A stretch of DNA of 39,594 nucleotides from Bacteroidales bacterium (GTDB lineage: Bacteria; Bacteroidota; Bacteroidia; Bacteroidales; UBA932). Where the stretch lies: positions 1 through 39,594 of the forward strand of contig JAUYTH010000166.1 in the NCBI GenBank assembly GCA_030695165.1, written 5' to 3'. The notes beneath the pieces are model-generated. The model searched no databases and was not told the DNA's origin. It was given only the letters and a program-made list of their open reading frames with translations. Below are positions 8,247 through 16,119 of the stretch, one piece after another (position 1 is the first letter of the stretch; each line of letters begins with the position of its first letter). The translations under genes and the position numbers were made by a program.

Positions 8247-8642
8247 CTATTTTTTCTCTGCCCTCTTTTTTCGCTCTTTTGAAGAGACACCGGAGATCTT
8301 GAGATATCTTTCAAACTGCTCGTTTGACATAAACTTTTCAAAAGCATCTTCGGTTTTTCTAACCCATTTAAGCTGAACATCTCTATAGCTTTCTGAGTTC
8401 TGCATTCCTGCCTTTTGCATTGCTTCAAACTCATTCATAACCCCTGCAATGTTTTTCTGAAGGACTGAGTCTGCAAGGAAGTGTTGGCGATGGTCAAGTT
8501 TAAGATCCAATTGCAGCCTATCTGCTTGTTCTGCAGCAATTTCAACCGGATTTTTCTTCTCCTGAGTCTGATTTTGGGCCGCAGCAAACGTACATAGCAG
8601 TGATGCAAAAAAAGTGAGGCCTATTCTGATGTTCCTAAACAT
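8247..8642 (-). CDS. Small exported protein, Spy/CpxP-like pattern, unknown function
   Basis: The 131-residue protein starts with a signal peptide (MFRNIRIGLTFFASLLCTFAAAQ) and is then almost wholly helical and charged. The segment LQLDLKLDHRQHFLADSVLQ followed by a helix with MSNEQFERYLK near residue 108-118 resembles Bacteroidota periplasmic proteins with Spy/LTXXQ-like repeats, some of them metal or stress related; this comparison is weak. The tail is very basic (SSKERKKRAEKK). It is monocistronic on the minus strand, converging with the PHP gene with a 1-bp gap and no room for a separate terminator, and divergent from the C69 peptidase. No function is claimed. Confidence 0.7.
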   Translation of the reverse strand: MFRNIRIGLTFFASLLCTFAAAQNQTQEKKNPVEIAAEQADRLQLDLKLDHRQHFLADSVLQKNIAGVMNEFEAMQKAGMQNSESYRDVQLKWVRKTEDAFEKFMSNEQFERYLKISGVSSKERKKRAEKK

Positions 8643-8659
8643 ATGAGATTATTTTTCAA

Positions 8660-8667
8660 CAAAATTA
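8660..8667 (-). promoter_or_regulatory. Putative -7 element for the small exported protein
   Basis: The minus strand reads TAATTTTG (TAnnTTTG), 17 nt upstream of the start at 8642. This is the same spacing as the rdgB element at 905-912. No clear -33 partner is seen. Confidence 0.35.
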
Positions 8668-8671
8668 ATAT

Positions 8672-8679
8672 TATATTTG
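8672..8679 (+). promoter_or_regulatory. Putative -7 element for the C69 dipeptidase
   Basis: TATATTTG matches TAnnTTTG on the plus strand and would give a leader of roughly 55 nt before the ATG at 8740. It lies back-to-back with the minus-strand element at 8660-8667. The -33 element is not evident. Confidence 0.35.
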
Positions 8680-8739
8680 TGAAATTCACTTATGAATACT
8701 TTATATATTGATTAATTGATAATTGTAAAACATTAAAGG

Positions 8740-10434
8740 ATGAAAAAGATTTTAACAACTATTCTTACGGCAGTTATTATTCTAGCTGCTCCCAACCGAG
8801 GAGATTCCTGCACGAACATTCTAGTAACAAAAGGGGCTTCAAAAGACGGCTCGGTTATGGTTACCTACTCTGCAGACTCACACCAGCTTTACGGAGAGCT
8901 CTACTTTAAAAAGGGGGCAAGCTTTGCACCCGGAACAATGTTAAAAATTTACGAATGGGATACAGGAAAGTATCTCGGGGAGATTCCTCAGGTCCCAAAA
9001 ACATACACAACGGTCGGAAATATGAACGAACACCAACTTATAATTGGTGAGACAACATACGGAGGTCTGGATCAACTGGTAGATACTACCGGGATTATGG
9101 ACTACGGCTCCCTCATCTATATTACTCTTCAGAGGGCCAAAACGGCCAGAGAGGCAATCAAGGTTATGACAGATTTAGTAAAGGAGTACGGATACTACTC
9201 TTCGGGAGAGTCTATCTCGATTGCAGACAAAGATGAGGTGTGGATCCTTGAGATTATTGGCAAGGGGACAAAGATTGTTAATGGAAAGAATGTCAATAAA
9301 GGGGCTGTTTGGGTAGCAATTAGAATCCCGGACGGCTATATATCTGCACACGCAAACCAGGCCAGGATTACAACATTCCCAAAAAATGACCCGGAAAATT
9401 GCCTCTACTCACCCGATGTAATCGCTTTTGCTCGTGAAAATGGTCTATACAAAGGTTCAGATAAGGATTTCAGCTTCTCCGACACATATGCTCCACTCTC
9501 TTTTGGAGGGATGAGAGGTTGTGAGGCCAGAGTATGGGCTGCATTTAACATCCTGGGTGGCGGTTTTATTGGAGATAAGCCATACACAGACTATCTGGAC
9601 TATGCAATGGGTCACAATGCAAAGAACAGGATGCCTCTATATATTAAACCAAAAGAGAAGGTTTCGGTTAAGATGGTTGCAGATGCTATGCGTGACCATT
9701 ATGAGGGTACAGAGCTGGATATGACTAAAGATATCGGAGCCGGTGGCCACGCTCTGCCATACAGATGGAGACCGATGTCGTTCTCTGTTGATGGAGAAAA
9801 ATATACAAACGAAAGGGCAATTGCCACTCAGCAGACAGGTTTCTGGTTTCTTGGCCAGGCAAGAAGTTGGCTTCCCGATGAGATAGGTGGAATTTTATGG
9901 TTTGGGGTTGACGATGCTGCAACATCTGCTCTCACACCAATATACTCGTCATCTGTAAGGGTTCCTGAGTGCTTCCGTGTAGGAAACGGCAATATGACAA
10001 CCTACTCTCCAACCTCTGCATTCTGGATCTTTAACAGAGTAACAAATTTTGCATATCTCAGATACGACCTCATAGCCCCGGAAGTAAAAAAGGCTGCTGA
10101 CAAACACGAACTTACCTCTCTGGATATAGTTCCTGCAATTGATGCTGCTGCCCTTGCAATCCTAAAAGAGTCTCCTGCGAAAGCACGTGAATTCCTTACC
10201 GACTTCTCGGTTAATACTGCTCAACAACTATTTAATAATTGGGTTGAACTGGACAGGTATCTGCTGGTGAAATTTATTGACGGAAACGTTAAGAAGGAGA
10301 ACTCACCTGGCTGTTTTATGGATAATGGAAGCGGAAGAGGTATTCCGGCATCTCCAACACAACCGGGTTACAGCGAAAGATGGAAAAGAGCCGTTAAAGA
10401 GGATGCCGGCGCCAGGCTTAAAGTAAAAGAGTAA
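8740..10434 (+). CDS. C69 family dipeptidase (Ntn hydrolase)
   Basis: This 564-residue protein has a signal peptide (1-23) directly followed by Cys24-Thr-Asn-Ile. In the C69/PepD family this cysteine becomes the N-terminal nucleophile after cleavage, so removal of the leader and activation coincide. Supporting segments are the ADSHQLYGEL region, GNMNEHQLIIGETTYGGL, and DKDEVWILEIIGKG, all typical of Bacteroidota C69 peptidases; family length is about 500-570. It should act in the periplasm or outside the cell, releasing amino acids from dipeptides. The gene stands alone, faces the serpin gene tail-to-tail, and shares a putative hairpin terminator with it. It lies in a run of protein-degradation genes (serpin, S9 peptidase). 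Confidence 0.92.
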   Translation: MKKILTTILTAVIILAAPNRGDSCTNILVTKGASKDGSVMVTYSADSHQLYGELYFKKGASFAPGTMLKIYEWDTGKYLGEIPQVPKTYTTVGNMNEHQLIIGETTYGGLDQLVDTTGIMDYGSLIYITLQRAKTAREAIKVMTDLVKEYGYYSSGESISIADKDEVWILEIIGKGTKIVNGKNVNKGAVWVAIRIPDGYISAHANQARITTFPKNDPENCLYSPDVIAFARENGLYKGSDKDFSFSDTYAPLSFGGMRGCEARVWAAFNILGGGFIGDKPYTDYLDYAMGHNAKNRMPLYIKPKEKVSVKMVADAMRDHYEGTELDMTKDIGAGGHALPYRWRPMSFSVDGEKYTNERAIATQQTGFWFLGQARSWLPDEIGGILWFGVDDAATSALTPIYSSSVRVPECFRVGNGNMTTYSPTSAFWIFNRVTNFAYLRYDLIAPEVKKAADKHELTSLDIVPAIDAAALAILKESPAKAREFLTDFSVNTAQQLFNNWVELDRYLLVKFIDGNVKKENSPGCFMDNGSGRGIPASPTQPGYSERWKRAVKEDAGARLKVKE

Positions 10435-10446
10435 GAAATTATTATT

Positions 10447-10468
10447 TAGGCAGATATCTATTTGCCTA
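10447..10468. terminator. Possible shared hairpin terminator between convergent genes
   Basis: TAGGCAGA pairs with TTTGCCTA (8 bp including one G-U) around the loop TATCTA. It lies between the C69 gene and the serpin gene and overlaps the serpin stop codon at 10458-10460. A U-tract is lacking on the plus strand and weak on the minus strand, so efficient termination is uncertain. Confidence 0.3.
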
Positions 10469-11726
10469 GAGCAGGATTCTCCACCTTACCTATGAACAAC
10501 ACGGTACCGGTGGAGTTTTCTATTATTGTAAAGATGAAAGGCCTATCTGCGATAAACTCCTTCATTACAGGGGCAGATGTAACTCCGATTCCTATTGCAG
10601 TTACCGCTGCAGCTTCGCTTCCCTCTTCATTCACCTCTATGGCTGCCTTTTGGAGCACTCTGGTGATATATAACTTTTGGGCTCCTACATTTGCAATCTT
10701 TGTAAAGTTGGCCTCAGCAGGGTTGAACGATTTAGTCACACCCAATTTTTTGAGATAGCTATCCAGTTCTACTTTGTACTCAAACTTAAATTTGGGAATC
10801 TTAACAAAAACCTTAGACTCTGTAATGTTTCCAAGAACCGACACCCAAGTAGCAGGCTGCTTAAGTTCACTCGCCACTTCTGTTACCCTCTTTCCTGCCT
10901 GAGGCAGGATTAAAACCATACTAAAGGCTCCGTTTCCGTAAGGGAGTGTTAGTGCTTTGAAGCCGGTAGATTCAAAAAACCTGAAGGTGCCGGATAGAGA
11001 CATCATCTGTGCATTAACAGCCGCTTTGCCTTCGGGATAGAATGGTGCGGCAACTGTCTCAGATGGCTTAAAAGGGGTTTTCCAAGGAGCTTTAAAGTAG
11101 AGGGCGTTTATTAGAAACATAACCTCTTCCGGATTAATCTGGTCAATTATCTTATCTATAATTCCATTGGTTTTATCTGAGCACCATTTATTGATAATAC
11201 CTACAGATAAGGGACTTGCAAAGTCAAGAGACTCTATTGATGAATAGAAAAAGTCACTGTTCTTTTTCTTGAAATCAGCATAAACTAAAAGACTCTTATT
11301 ATGCCATATAGAGTTTGCTATCGAAAGCTTTACTTTTGAATCAGTAACAGGAAGTGTCTCTATCATTTTTTTAAAGAAGTGGTTTACCTCATCCTCGGAG
11401 ACTCCCTCCAGAGAGAGAAATCTTTGAATCTCATCTTTTGTAGAACCATCTGCCCCATTCCATACCATTCCCAAAGCGATATAGAGACTCAACGGCGAAA
11501 TGATAGTATTTGCACTTTTACCTGCAGCGAGCTCTTCTGTGGCGATATCAGAAAAGAGCTTTATAGAGTTAATGTTTCCACTTGTCACAACTTGTGTTTG
11601 GGCAGGGGTAAGAAGAATTGTTACAGGATCCTTCACTTCGTTTTTATCTGCATTGTTATCTGCACTCTTATTGCAAGAGAACATTAAAGCAGAAATAGAT
11701 AAAATGGCTAAAACAGGAGTTCTCAT
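10458..11726 (-). CDS. Serpin family protease inhibitor, lipoprotein
   Basis: The protein (422 residues from the ATG at 11726) has a lipoprotein signal ending LMFSC, a low-complexity Asn/Asp/Lys linker, then a full serpin fold. Seen: NSIWHNKSLLVYADFKKKN, INKWCSDKTNGIIDKII, LINALYFKAPWKTPF, MSLSGTFRFFE, LPYGNGAFSMVLILP and the C-terminal signature DRPFIFTIIENSTGTVLFIG. The reactive loop hinge EEGSEAAAVTA has small residues as in inhibitory serpins. By count from the hinge glycine (P15), the scissile bond falls near Val-Thr|Ser-Ala, suggesting an elastase- or subtilisin-like target; this is inference. An upstream ATG (11759) is possible, but the 11726 start gives a cleaner signal peptide. It is flanked by peptidase genes. 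Bacterial serpins are patchily distributed and may be acquired. Confidence 0.92.
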   Translation of the reverse strand: MRTPVLAILSISALMFSCNKSADNNADKNEVKDPVTILLTPAQTQVVTSGNINSIKLFSDIATEELAAGKSANTIISPLSLYIALGMVWNGADGSTKDEIQRFLSLEGVSEDEVNHFFKKMIETLPVTDSKVKLSIANSIWHNKSLLVYADFKKKNSDFFYSSIESLDFASPLSVGIINKWCSDKTNGIIDKIIDQINPEEVMFLINALYFKAPWKTPFKPSETVAAPFYPEGKAAVNAQMMSLSGTFRFFESTGFKALTLPYGNGAFSMVLILPQAGKRVTEVASELKQPATWVSVLGNITESKVFVKIPKFKFEYKVELDSYLKKLGVTKSFNPAEANFTKIANVGAQKLYITRVLQKAAIEVNEEGSEAAAVTAIGIGVTSAPVMKEFIADRPFIFTIIENSTGTVLFIGKVENPALGK

Positions 11727-11808
11727 ATCTTTAAATGTTAATTTGACACCTATTCGCAATATAGTAAAAAAGAGGGTTTATACGAGTAAATATTTTATCT
11801 TATTTGAA

Positions 11809-11816
11809 TATCTTTG
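11809..11816 (+). promoter_or_regulatory. Putative -7 element for glutaminase; sets the start codon
   Basis: TATCTTTG matches TAnnTTTG exactly. A transcript beginning about 6 nt downstream could not include an ATG at 11804 but would include the one at 11861, so this element supports the shorter glutaminase start. A matching -33 was not found. Confidence 0.45.
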
Positions 11817-11860
11817 TTTTGAAATATTCAGATATCGGATTTAGGGATAAAAAGCTTCTA

Positions 11861-12775
11861 ATGATTTATAAAGAGGTTATCGAGAAAATATATAACTCCC
11901 TTCTGGAGTTTACCGGTGACGGGAGAGTGGCAGATTATATTCCGGCTCTTTCCAAAATAGATCCCAAATCATACGCCATATCCGTTTGCGACCTTGATGG
12001 AGGAGAGTTTTCCATAGGAGATAGCGATGTTAAGTTCACCATCCAGAGTATCTCCAAAGTTTTTGCGCTTTCAATGGTAAGCCGCTATCTGGGAGACAAA
12101 CTGTGGGAGCGTGTAGGCAGGGAGCCCTCTGGAACGGCCTTTAACTCGCTTATACAACTTGAGCAGGAGAGAGGCATACCGAGAAACCCTTTTATTAATT
12201 CAGGCGCATTGGTTGTCACCGATATGCTTATTGATCTCTACCCCAATCCAAAACAGGCAATCCTGGATTTTGTAAGAGAGATATGTGGCAACCAGGATAT
12301 CTGCTACAATGAAGAGGTTGCAAAATCGGAACTGGAGCACTCACACAGGAATGTTGCCCTGGCAAACTTTATGAAGAGTTTTGGAAATATCTCAAATGAA
12401 GTAGAGACAATTATTGATATCTATTGTAACCAGTGCAGCATAAGTATGAGCACTAAAGAGCTTGCCAACTCCTTCCTTTTTCTGGCCAACTCCGGGGTTA
12501 ATCCAATTACCGGACAAAAAGTTGTCGGCCCCAGAAGTGCAAAGAGGATGAATGCCCTTATGCTCACCTGTGGTCTGTACAATGAGTCGGGAGATTTTGC
12601 CTACAGGGTGGGATTGCCGGGAAAGAGCGGTGTCGGCGGAGGTGTCGTGGCGATTATCCCGGGGAGGCTTGCCATTGCGGTGTGGAGCCCGGAGCTTAAC
12701 AGTAACGGAAACTCTTACAGAGGTATAGCAACTCTGGAACAATTTACAACCGATATAGGAATTTCGGTATTTTAG
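11861..12775 (+). CDS. glsA: Glutaminase A
   Basis: This 304-residue cytoplasmic enzyme of the serine-dependent beta-lactamase-like fold hydrolyses glutamine to glutamate and ammonia. The catalytic Ser-x-x-Lys is Ser63-Ile-Ser-Lys66 in FTIQSISKVFAL. Other conserved blocks are PFINSGALVVTDM, YNEEVAKSELEHSHRNVALA, YCNQCSISMSTKELA, and GKSGVGGGVVAIIPG. Length equals other short-form glutaminases (about 300-310). I start it at 11861 (MIYKEVIEKIY), since the upstream in-frame ATG at 11804 precedes the putative -7 element at 11809 and would add a non-conserved 19-residue tail. Glutaminases of this class can contribute to acid resistance through ammonia release. It is followed after 40 nt by the S9 peptidase gene on the same strand. 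Confidence 0.95.
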   Translation: MIYKEVIEKIYNSLLEFTGDGRVADYIPALSKIDPKSYAISVCDLDGGEFSIGDSDVKFTIQSISKVFALSMVSRYLGDKLWERVGREPSGTAFNSLIQLEQERGIPRNPFINSGALVVTDMLIDLYPNPKQAILDFVREICGNQDICYNEEVAKSELEHSHRNVALANFMKSFGNISNEVETIIDIYCNQCSISMSTKELANSFLFLANSGVNPITGQKVVGPRSAKRMNALMLTCGLYNESGDFAYRVGLPGKSGVGGGVVAIIPGRLAIAVWSPELNSNGNSYRGIATLEQFTTDIGISVF

Positions 12776-12815
12776 CAACTAAAAAGCGTTTAGATTCACC
12801 TTTAAAATAGAGATT

Positions 12816-15449
12816 ATGATAAAATGTTACTTAGTTTCGGCACTTCTGGTAATTAGCTCCATAATCAACGCAGGGGCTCAGAGTAAAACCGGCAACAGAA
12901 AAGGAGAGAGGTCAAAAAATGCCGCATCAGAGATGGCTGCAAAAAAGCAGATGACAATAGAAGATGTAGTAAAATGGAGTAGAATAACAGAGAGGGAGAT
13001 ATCTCCAAACGGATCTTATGTCGCCGTTAAACTGGAGCCCTGGAAGGGAAGTTCTACAATTAAGCTTTATAACAATAAGGGCGTCGAACTCTTTTCGGCA
13101 GACTCCTCCTGGTCAGTCTCATTTGACTCAAAGTCACAATATCTTCTCTATAAGAGGGGCACGGTCAAGAAGAGCTCTCTTAATATATATCTCATTGAAG
13201 ATAGAAGAGAGAGGGTCGTAGAAAATGTTAAAACCTTTGTTATGCCCGAGGGGTGGGATGGTTTTGTGGTTTACCACAAAACAGATTCGTCCCTTGTTCT
13301 TGAAAGTATGAGTGCAGGAATGTCAGTTCTTGCGGGCAAAGCGTCAGATTATAAACTCTCTAAAGAGGGAAGTGTTATTCTCTTCTTAAACGGAGCAGAT
13401 TTGTTGCTCCGGTCACTGGGGAAAGAGCGTGCAGATACCATATGGAGTGGCAAACAGAAGGTCTCAAAAATTGCTCTCAGCGATAATGGCAGGAAGATAT
13501 CTTTTTTATCTTCTGGCAAGCTCTATGTTAAGGAGGGAGATTCGCAGGTTAAGGAGATAGCCGGCGGAGTTTCAGATCAAAGAGATCTCTTTTTCTCTCC
13601 CGACGGATCCAGACTATACTATGGAGTTGCACCTGTTGCCAGAGTCAGGGACACTACCATTGCAAAGGATGACTTCCCGGTGGTACACATATGGAACTGG
13701 AAGGAGGGTAAGCAGTTTACTCAACAGGTTGTAGACAAAAAGAACGAATCCAAAAAGAGCGATCTTCACGTTTTTACTTTTGAGAAGGGAGACTCTTTTA
13801 AAATTTCCAACGATTACCTGACCGAAACTATACTGATAGATAAAGGAAACTCTTCGCTGGTAATCGGGATTTCAGATCATAGATATCTTATGGAGCAGAT
13901 GTGGAATGGAAGAGATAGAAAAGATATCTACATAATTAACACTTTTCTCGAGAGAGCGGCTCTGGTCAAGGAGGGTGCAGATGGGTCGGTTAAAGTTTCG
14001 CCTGGAGGAAAATATATCTATTGGTATAGCGCTCCGGACAGCTCGTGGTTTACCTGTTCTACTACTACATTTGAGGTAAAAAGGGTAACCACCCCCTCTA
14101 CAGTAATAGCATATGATCAGGAGAATGATGTGCCGGATTGGCCATCTTCATACTCAATTTCCGGATGGAGCAGAGGAGACAGGTATATCCTTGTAAATGA
14201 CCGCTATGATATTTGGATAGTTGATCCTCAGGCAAAAGAGAAGCCGGTAAACCTAACACTTGACGGAAGGGCAAAAAAGATCACCTACAGATACCGGAGC
14301 AGTGGAGGAGATTCAGATTCGCTGGATCTTTCTCAAATGCTTCTATTGACAGGGCTTAGTAATTTAACAAAAACAGATGGATACTACTCCATAACCTGGG
14401 GAGAGCACAGGGAGCCTCAATTGTTGTACTCGGGTAATTTTATGCTGTCACCACCGGTAAAGGCCAAAAAAAGTGACAGCTATATCTTCACAAAAGAGAG
14501 CTTTACGGAGTTCCCGGATATTCACTATTCCGATGGTAACTTTAAAAAACCTATAAGAGTTACAGATGCCAATCCTCAACAGAAGACCTTTATCTGGGGA
14601 ACAGCAGAGCTTGTTAAGTGGACTTCCTATGACGGAGTGGAACTGGAGGGGGTGATCTATAAACCGGAGAACTTTGATCCTACAAAAAAATATCCGATGA
14701 TTGTAAATTTCTATGATAAAAACTCCTCCGCCCTATATTCGCACAGAGTTCCGGAACCTCACCGCTCTACGATAGATTACCATCTTTATACCAGTAACGG
14801 GTATGTTATTTTTAATCCGGATGTTGTTTATAGAGAGGGATATCCCGGAGAGAGTGCATTCAATGCCGTGATGCCGGGAATCTCTGCTATTGTCAATATG
14901 GGCTTTGTAGATCCAAAAAGGATAGGTGCCCAGGGACATAGCTGGGGTGGATATCAGGTTGCCTATCTTGCAACAAGAACCACTCTCTTTGCTGCAATTG
15001 AGTCCGGAGCACCTGTAGTGAATATGTTTAGTGCCTATGGAGGGATACGCTGGGGTACAGGGTTAAACAGATCTTTCCAGTATGAGCATCAGCAGAGCAG
15101 AATAGGGAAAACCCCTTGGGAATCACCTTTAAGGTATATGGAGAATTCGCCGCTCTTTACAATGGACAAGGTAACAACACCAATTCTCATAATGCACAAC
15201 GATATGGATGGGCACGTGCCCTGGTATCAGGGAATAGAGTATTTTGTTGCACTCAAAAGGCTTCAAAAACCAGTGTGGTTGCTAAACTACACCGGGGAGA
15301 TTCACTGGCCACAAAAGATGAGTAATAAAGTTGACTTTCAGATAAGGATGATGCAGTTTTTTAACCACTATCTAAAAGGGGAGGCAATGCCAAAATGGAT
15401 GGCTCCGGGACTCTCGGCAATCGATCTTGATTATGAGACAGGGTATTGA
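12816..15449 (+). CDS. S9 family prolyl oligopeptidase / DPP-IV-like peptidase
   Basis: The 877-residue protein has a signal peptide (MIKCYLVSALLVISSIINAG, cleaved near residue 21), a long beta-propeller-like region (about 50-590) with repeated strands such as KIALSDNGRKISFLSSGKLY, and a C-terminal alpha/beta hydrolase domain (about 620-865). The catalytic triad can be placed: Ser709 in GHSWGG, Asp798 in HNDMDGHVP, and His830 in GEIHWP. Such enzymes cleave short peptides, often after proline, in the periplasm. The propeller is longer than in typical DPP-IV (about 700-750 residues total), matching a Bacteroidota group of about 850-950 residues. It may be cotranscribed with glutaminase (40-nt gap). 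Substrate preference is not readable from sequence. Confidence 0.9.
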   Translation: MIKCYLVSALLVISSIINAGAQSKTGNRKGERSKNAASEMAAKKQMTIEDVVKWSRITEREISPNGSYVAVKLEPWKGSSTIKLYNNKGVELFSADSSWSVSFDSKSQYLLYKRGTVKKSSLNIYLIEDRRERVVENVKTFVMPEGWDGFVVYHKTDSSLVLESMSAGMSVLAGKASDYKLSKEGSVILFLNGADLLLRSLGKERADTIWSGKQKVSKIALSDNGRKISFLSSGKLYVKEGDSQVKEIAGGVSDQRDLFFSPDGSRLYYGVAPVARVRDTTIAKDDFPVVHIWNWKEGKQFTQQVVDKKNESKKSDLHVFTFEKGDSFKISNDYLTETILIDKGNSSLVIGISDHRYLMEQMWNGRDRKDIYIINTFLERAALVKEGADGSVKVSPGGKYIYWYSAPDSSWFTCSTTTFEVKRVTTPSTVIAYDQENDVPDWPSSYSISGWSRGDRYILVNDRYDIWIVDPQAKEKPVNLTLDGRAKKITYRYRSSGGDSDSLDLSQMLLLTGLSNLTKTDGYYSITWGEHREPQLLYSGNFMLSPPVKAKKSDSYIFTKESFTEFPDIHYSDGNFKKPIRVTDANPQQKTFIWGTAELVKWTSYDGVELEGVIYKPENFDPTKKYPMIVNFYDKNSSALYSHRVPEPHRSTIDYHLYTSNGYVIFNPDVVYREGYPGESAFNAVMPGISAIVNMGFVDPKRIGAQGHSWGGYQVAYLATRTTLFAAIESGAPVVNMFSAYGGIRWGTGLNRSFQYEHQQSRIGKTPWESPLRYMENSPLFTMDKVTTPILIMHNDMDGHVPWYQGIEYFVALKRLQKPVWLLNYTGEIHWPQKMSNKVDFQIRMMQFFNHYLKGEAMPKWMAPGLSAIDLDYETGY

Positions 15450-15481
15450 TTGATACATAGTAATTTTTTATTCTGTTAAGG

Positions 15482-15512
15482 ATTGAAATATTGCTCCGTT
15501 TAGTTAACTTTG
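15482..15512 (+). promoter_or_regulatory. Putative promoter of the nrfHA-ccs operon
   Basis: ATTG at 15482-15485 and TAACTTTG at 15505-15512 match the -33 (TTTG, core TTG) and -7 (TAnnTTTG) Bacteroidota elements with 19 nt between them, the canonical spacing. The start codon of nrfH is 26 nt downstream. No FNR-type palindrome was found nearby. Confidence 0.5.
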
Positions 15513-15538
15513 TTTTAATGACAGATTAAACTTAGCCT

Positions 15539-16108
15539 ATGGAAAAAATATTTCCCCGGCGGCTTGTAATTCCTACCATTGTCCTTTGTGGAGCTGTGGT
15601 AGGAATTTTTTTATATCTGCTCTATATCTCCAGGGTGGCATCCTACCTCAGTGACGACCCGTCGGCCTGTGTAAATTGTCATATAATGGCCCCATACTAC
15701 CAATCGTGGCAAAAGAGCTCCCACCAGCCCTGGACAACCTGTAATGACTGTCACGTTCCTCAGGACAACATTATCAAAGGGTACTCATTTAAAGCAAAAG
15801 ACGGACTATATCACGCCGCAATCTTCACTCTAAGAATGGAGCCACAGGTTATCCGCCCTCGGGCAGAGAGCTACGGCGCTATTATGGATAATTGCATTCG
15901 ATGTCATACTCAGCTTAACACAGAGTTTGTAAAGACTGGGATGGTTAAATACAGACAAGTTGAAAAGGGAGAGGCAAGAGCCTGTTGGGATTGTCACAGA
16001 GAGGTGCCTCACGGGAGGATATCAAACCTGGCGATGAGCCCCAATGCAATAGTACCCCTCCCGGAATCACCTGTTCCCGACTGGCTTAAAAAAATAATGA
16101 AGAGATAA
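15539..16108 (+). CDS. nrfH: Cytochrome c nitrite reductase small subunit NrfH (tetrahaem)
   Basis: The 189-residue protein has one N-terminal membrane anchor (about residues 8-30) and four CxxCH haem-binding motifs: CVNCH (44-48), CNDCH (68-72), CIRCH (119-123) and CWDCH (149-153). This is the NapC/NirT-family NrfH pattern; NrfH takes electrons from menaquinol and passes them to the catalytic subunit NrfA on the periplasmic face. Met after the first haem motif (CHIMAP) fits the unusual axial methionine ligation in NrfH haem 1. It is first in an operon with nrfA (11-nt gap) and two cytochrome c maturation genes. Confidence 0.95.
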   Translation: MEKIFPRRLVIPTIVLCGAVVGIFLYLLYISRVASYLSDDPSACVNCHIMAPYYQSWQKSSHQPWTTCNDCHVPQDNIIKGYSFKAKDGLYHAAIFTLRMEPQVIRPRAESYGAIMDNCIRCHTQLNTEFVKTGMVKYRQVEKGEARACWDCHREVPHGRISNLAMSPNAIVPLPESPVPDWLKKIMKR

Positions 16109-16119
16109 AAGATAACTCT

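Noticed and set aside
11804-11860. Longer N-terminus of glutaminase
   Set aside because: The added 19 residues are not typical of the family, and the upstream ATG precedes the -7 element at 11809-11816.
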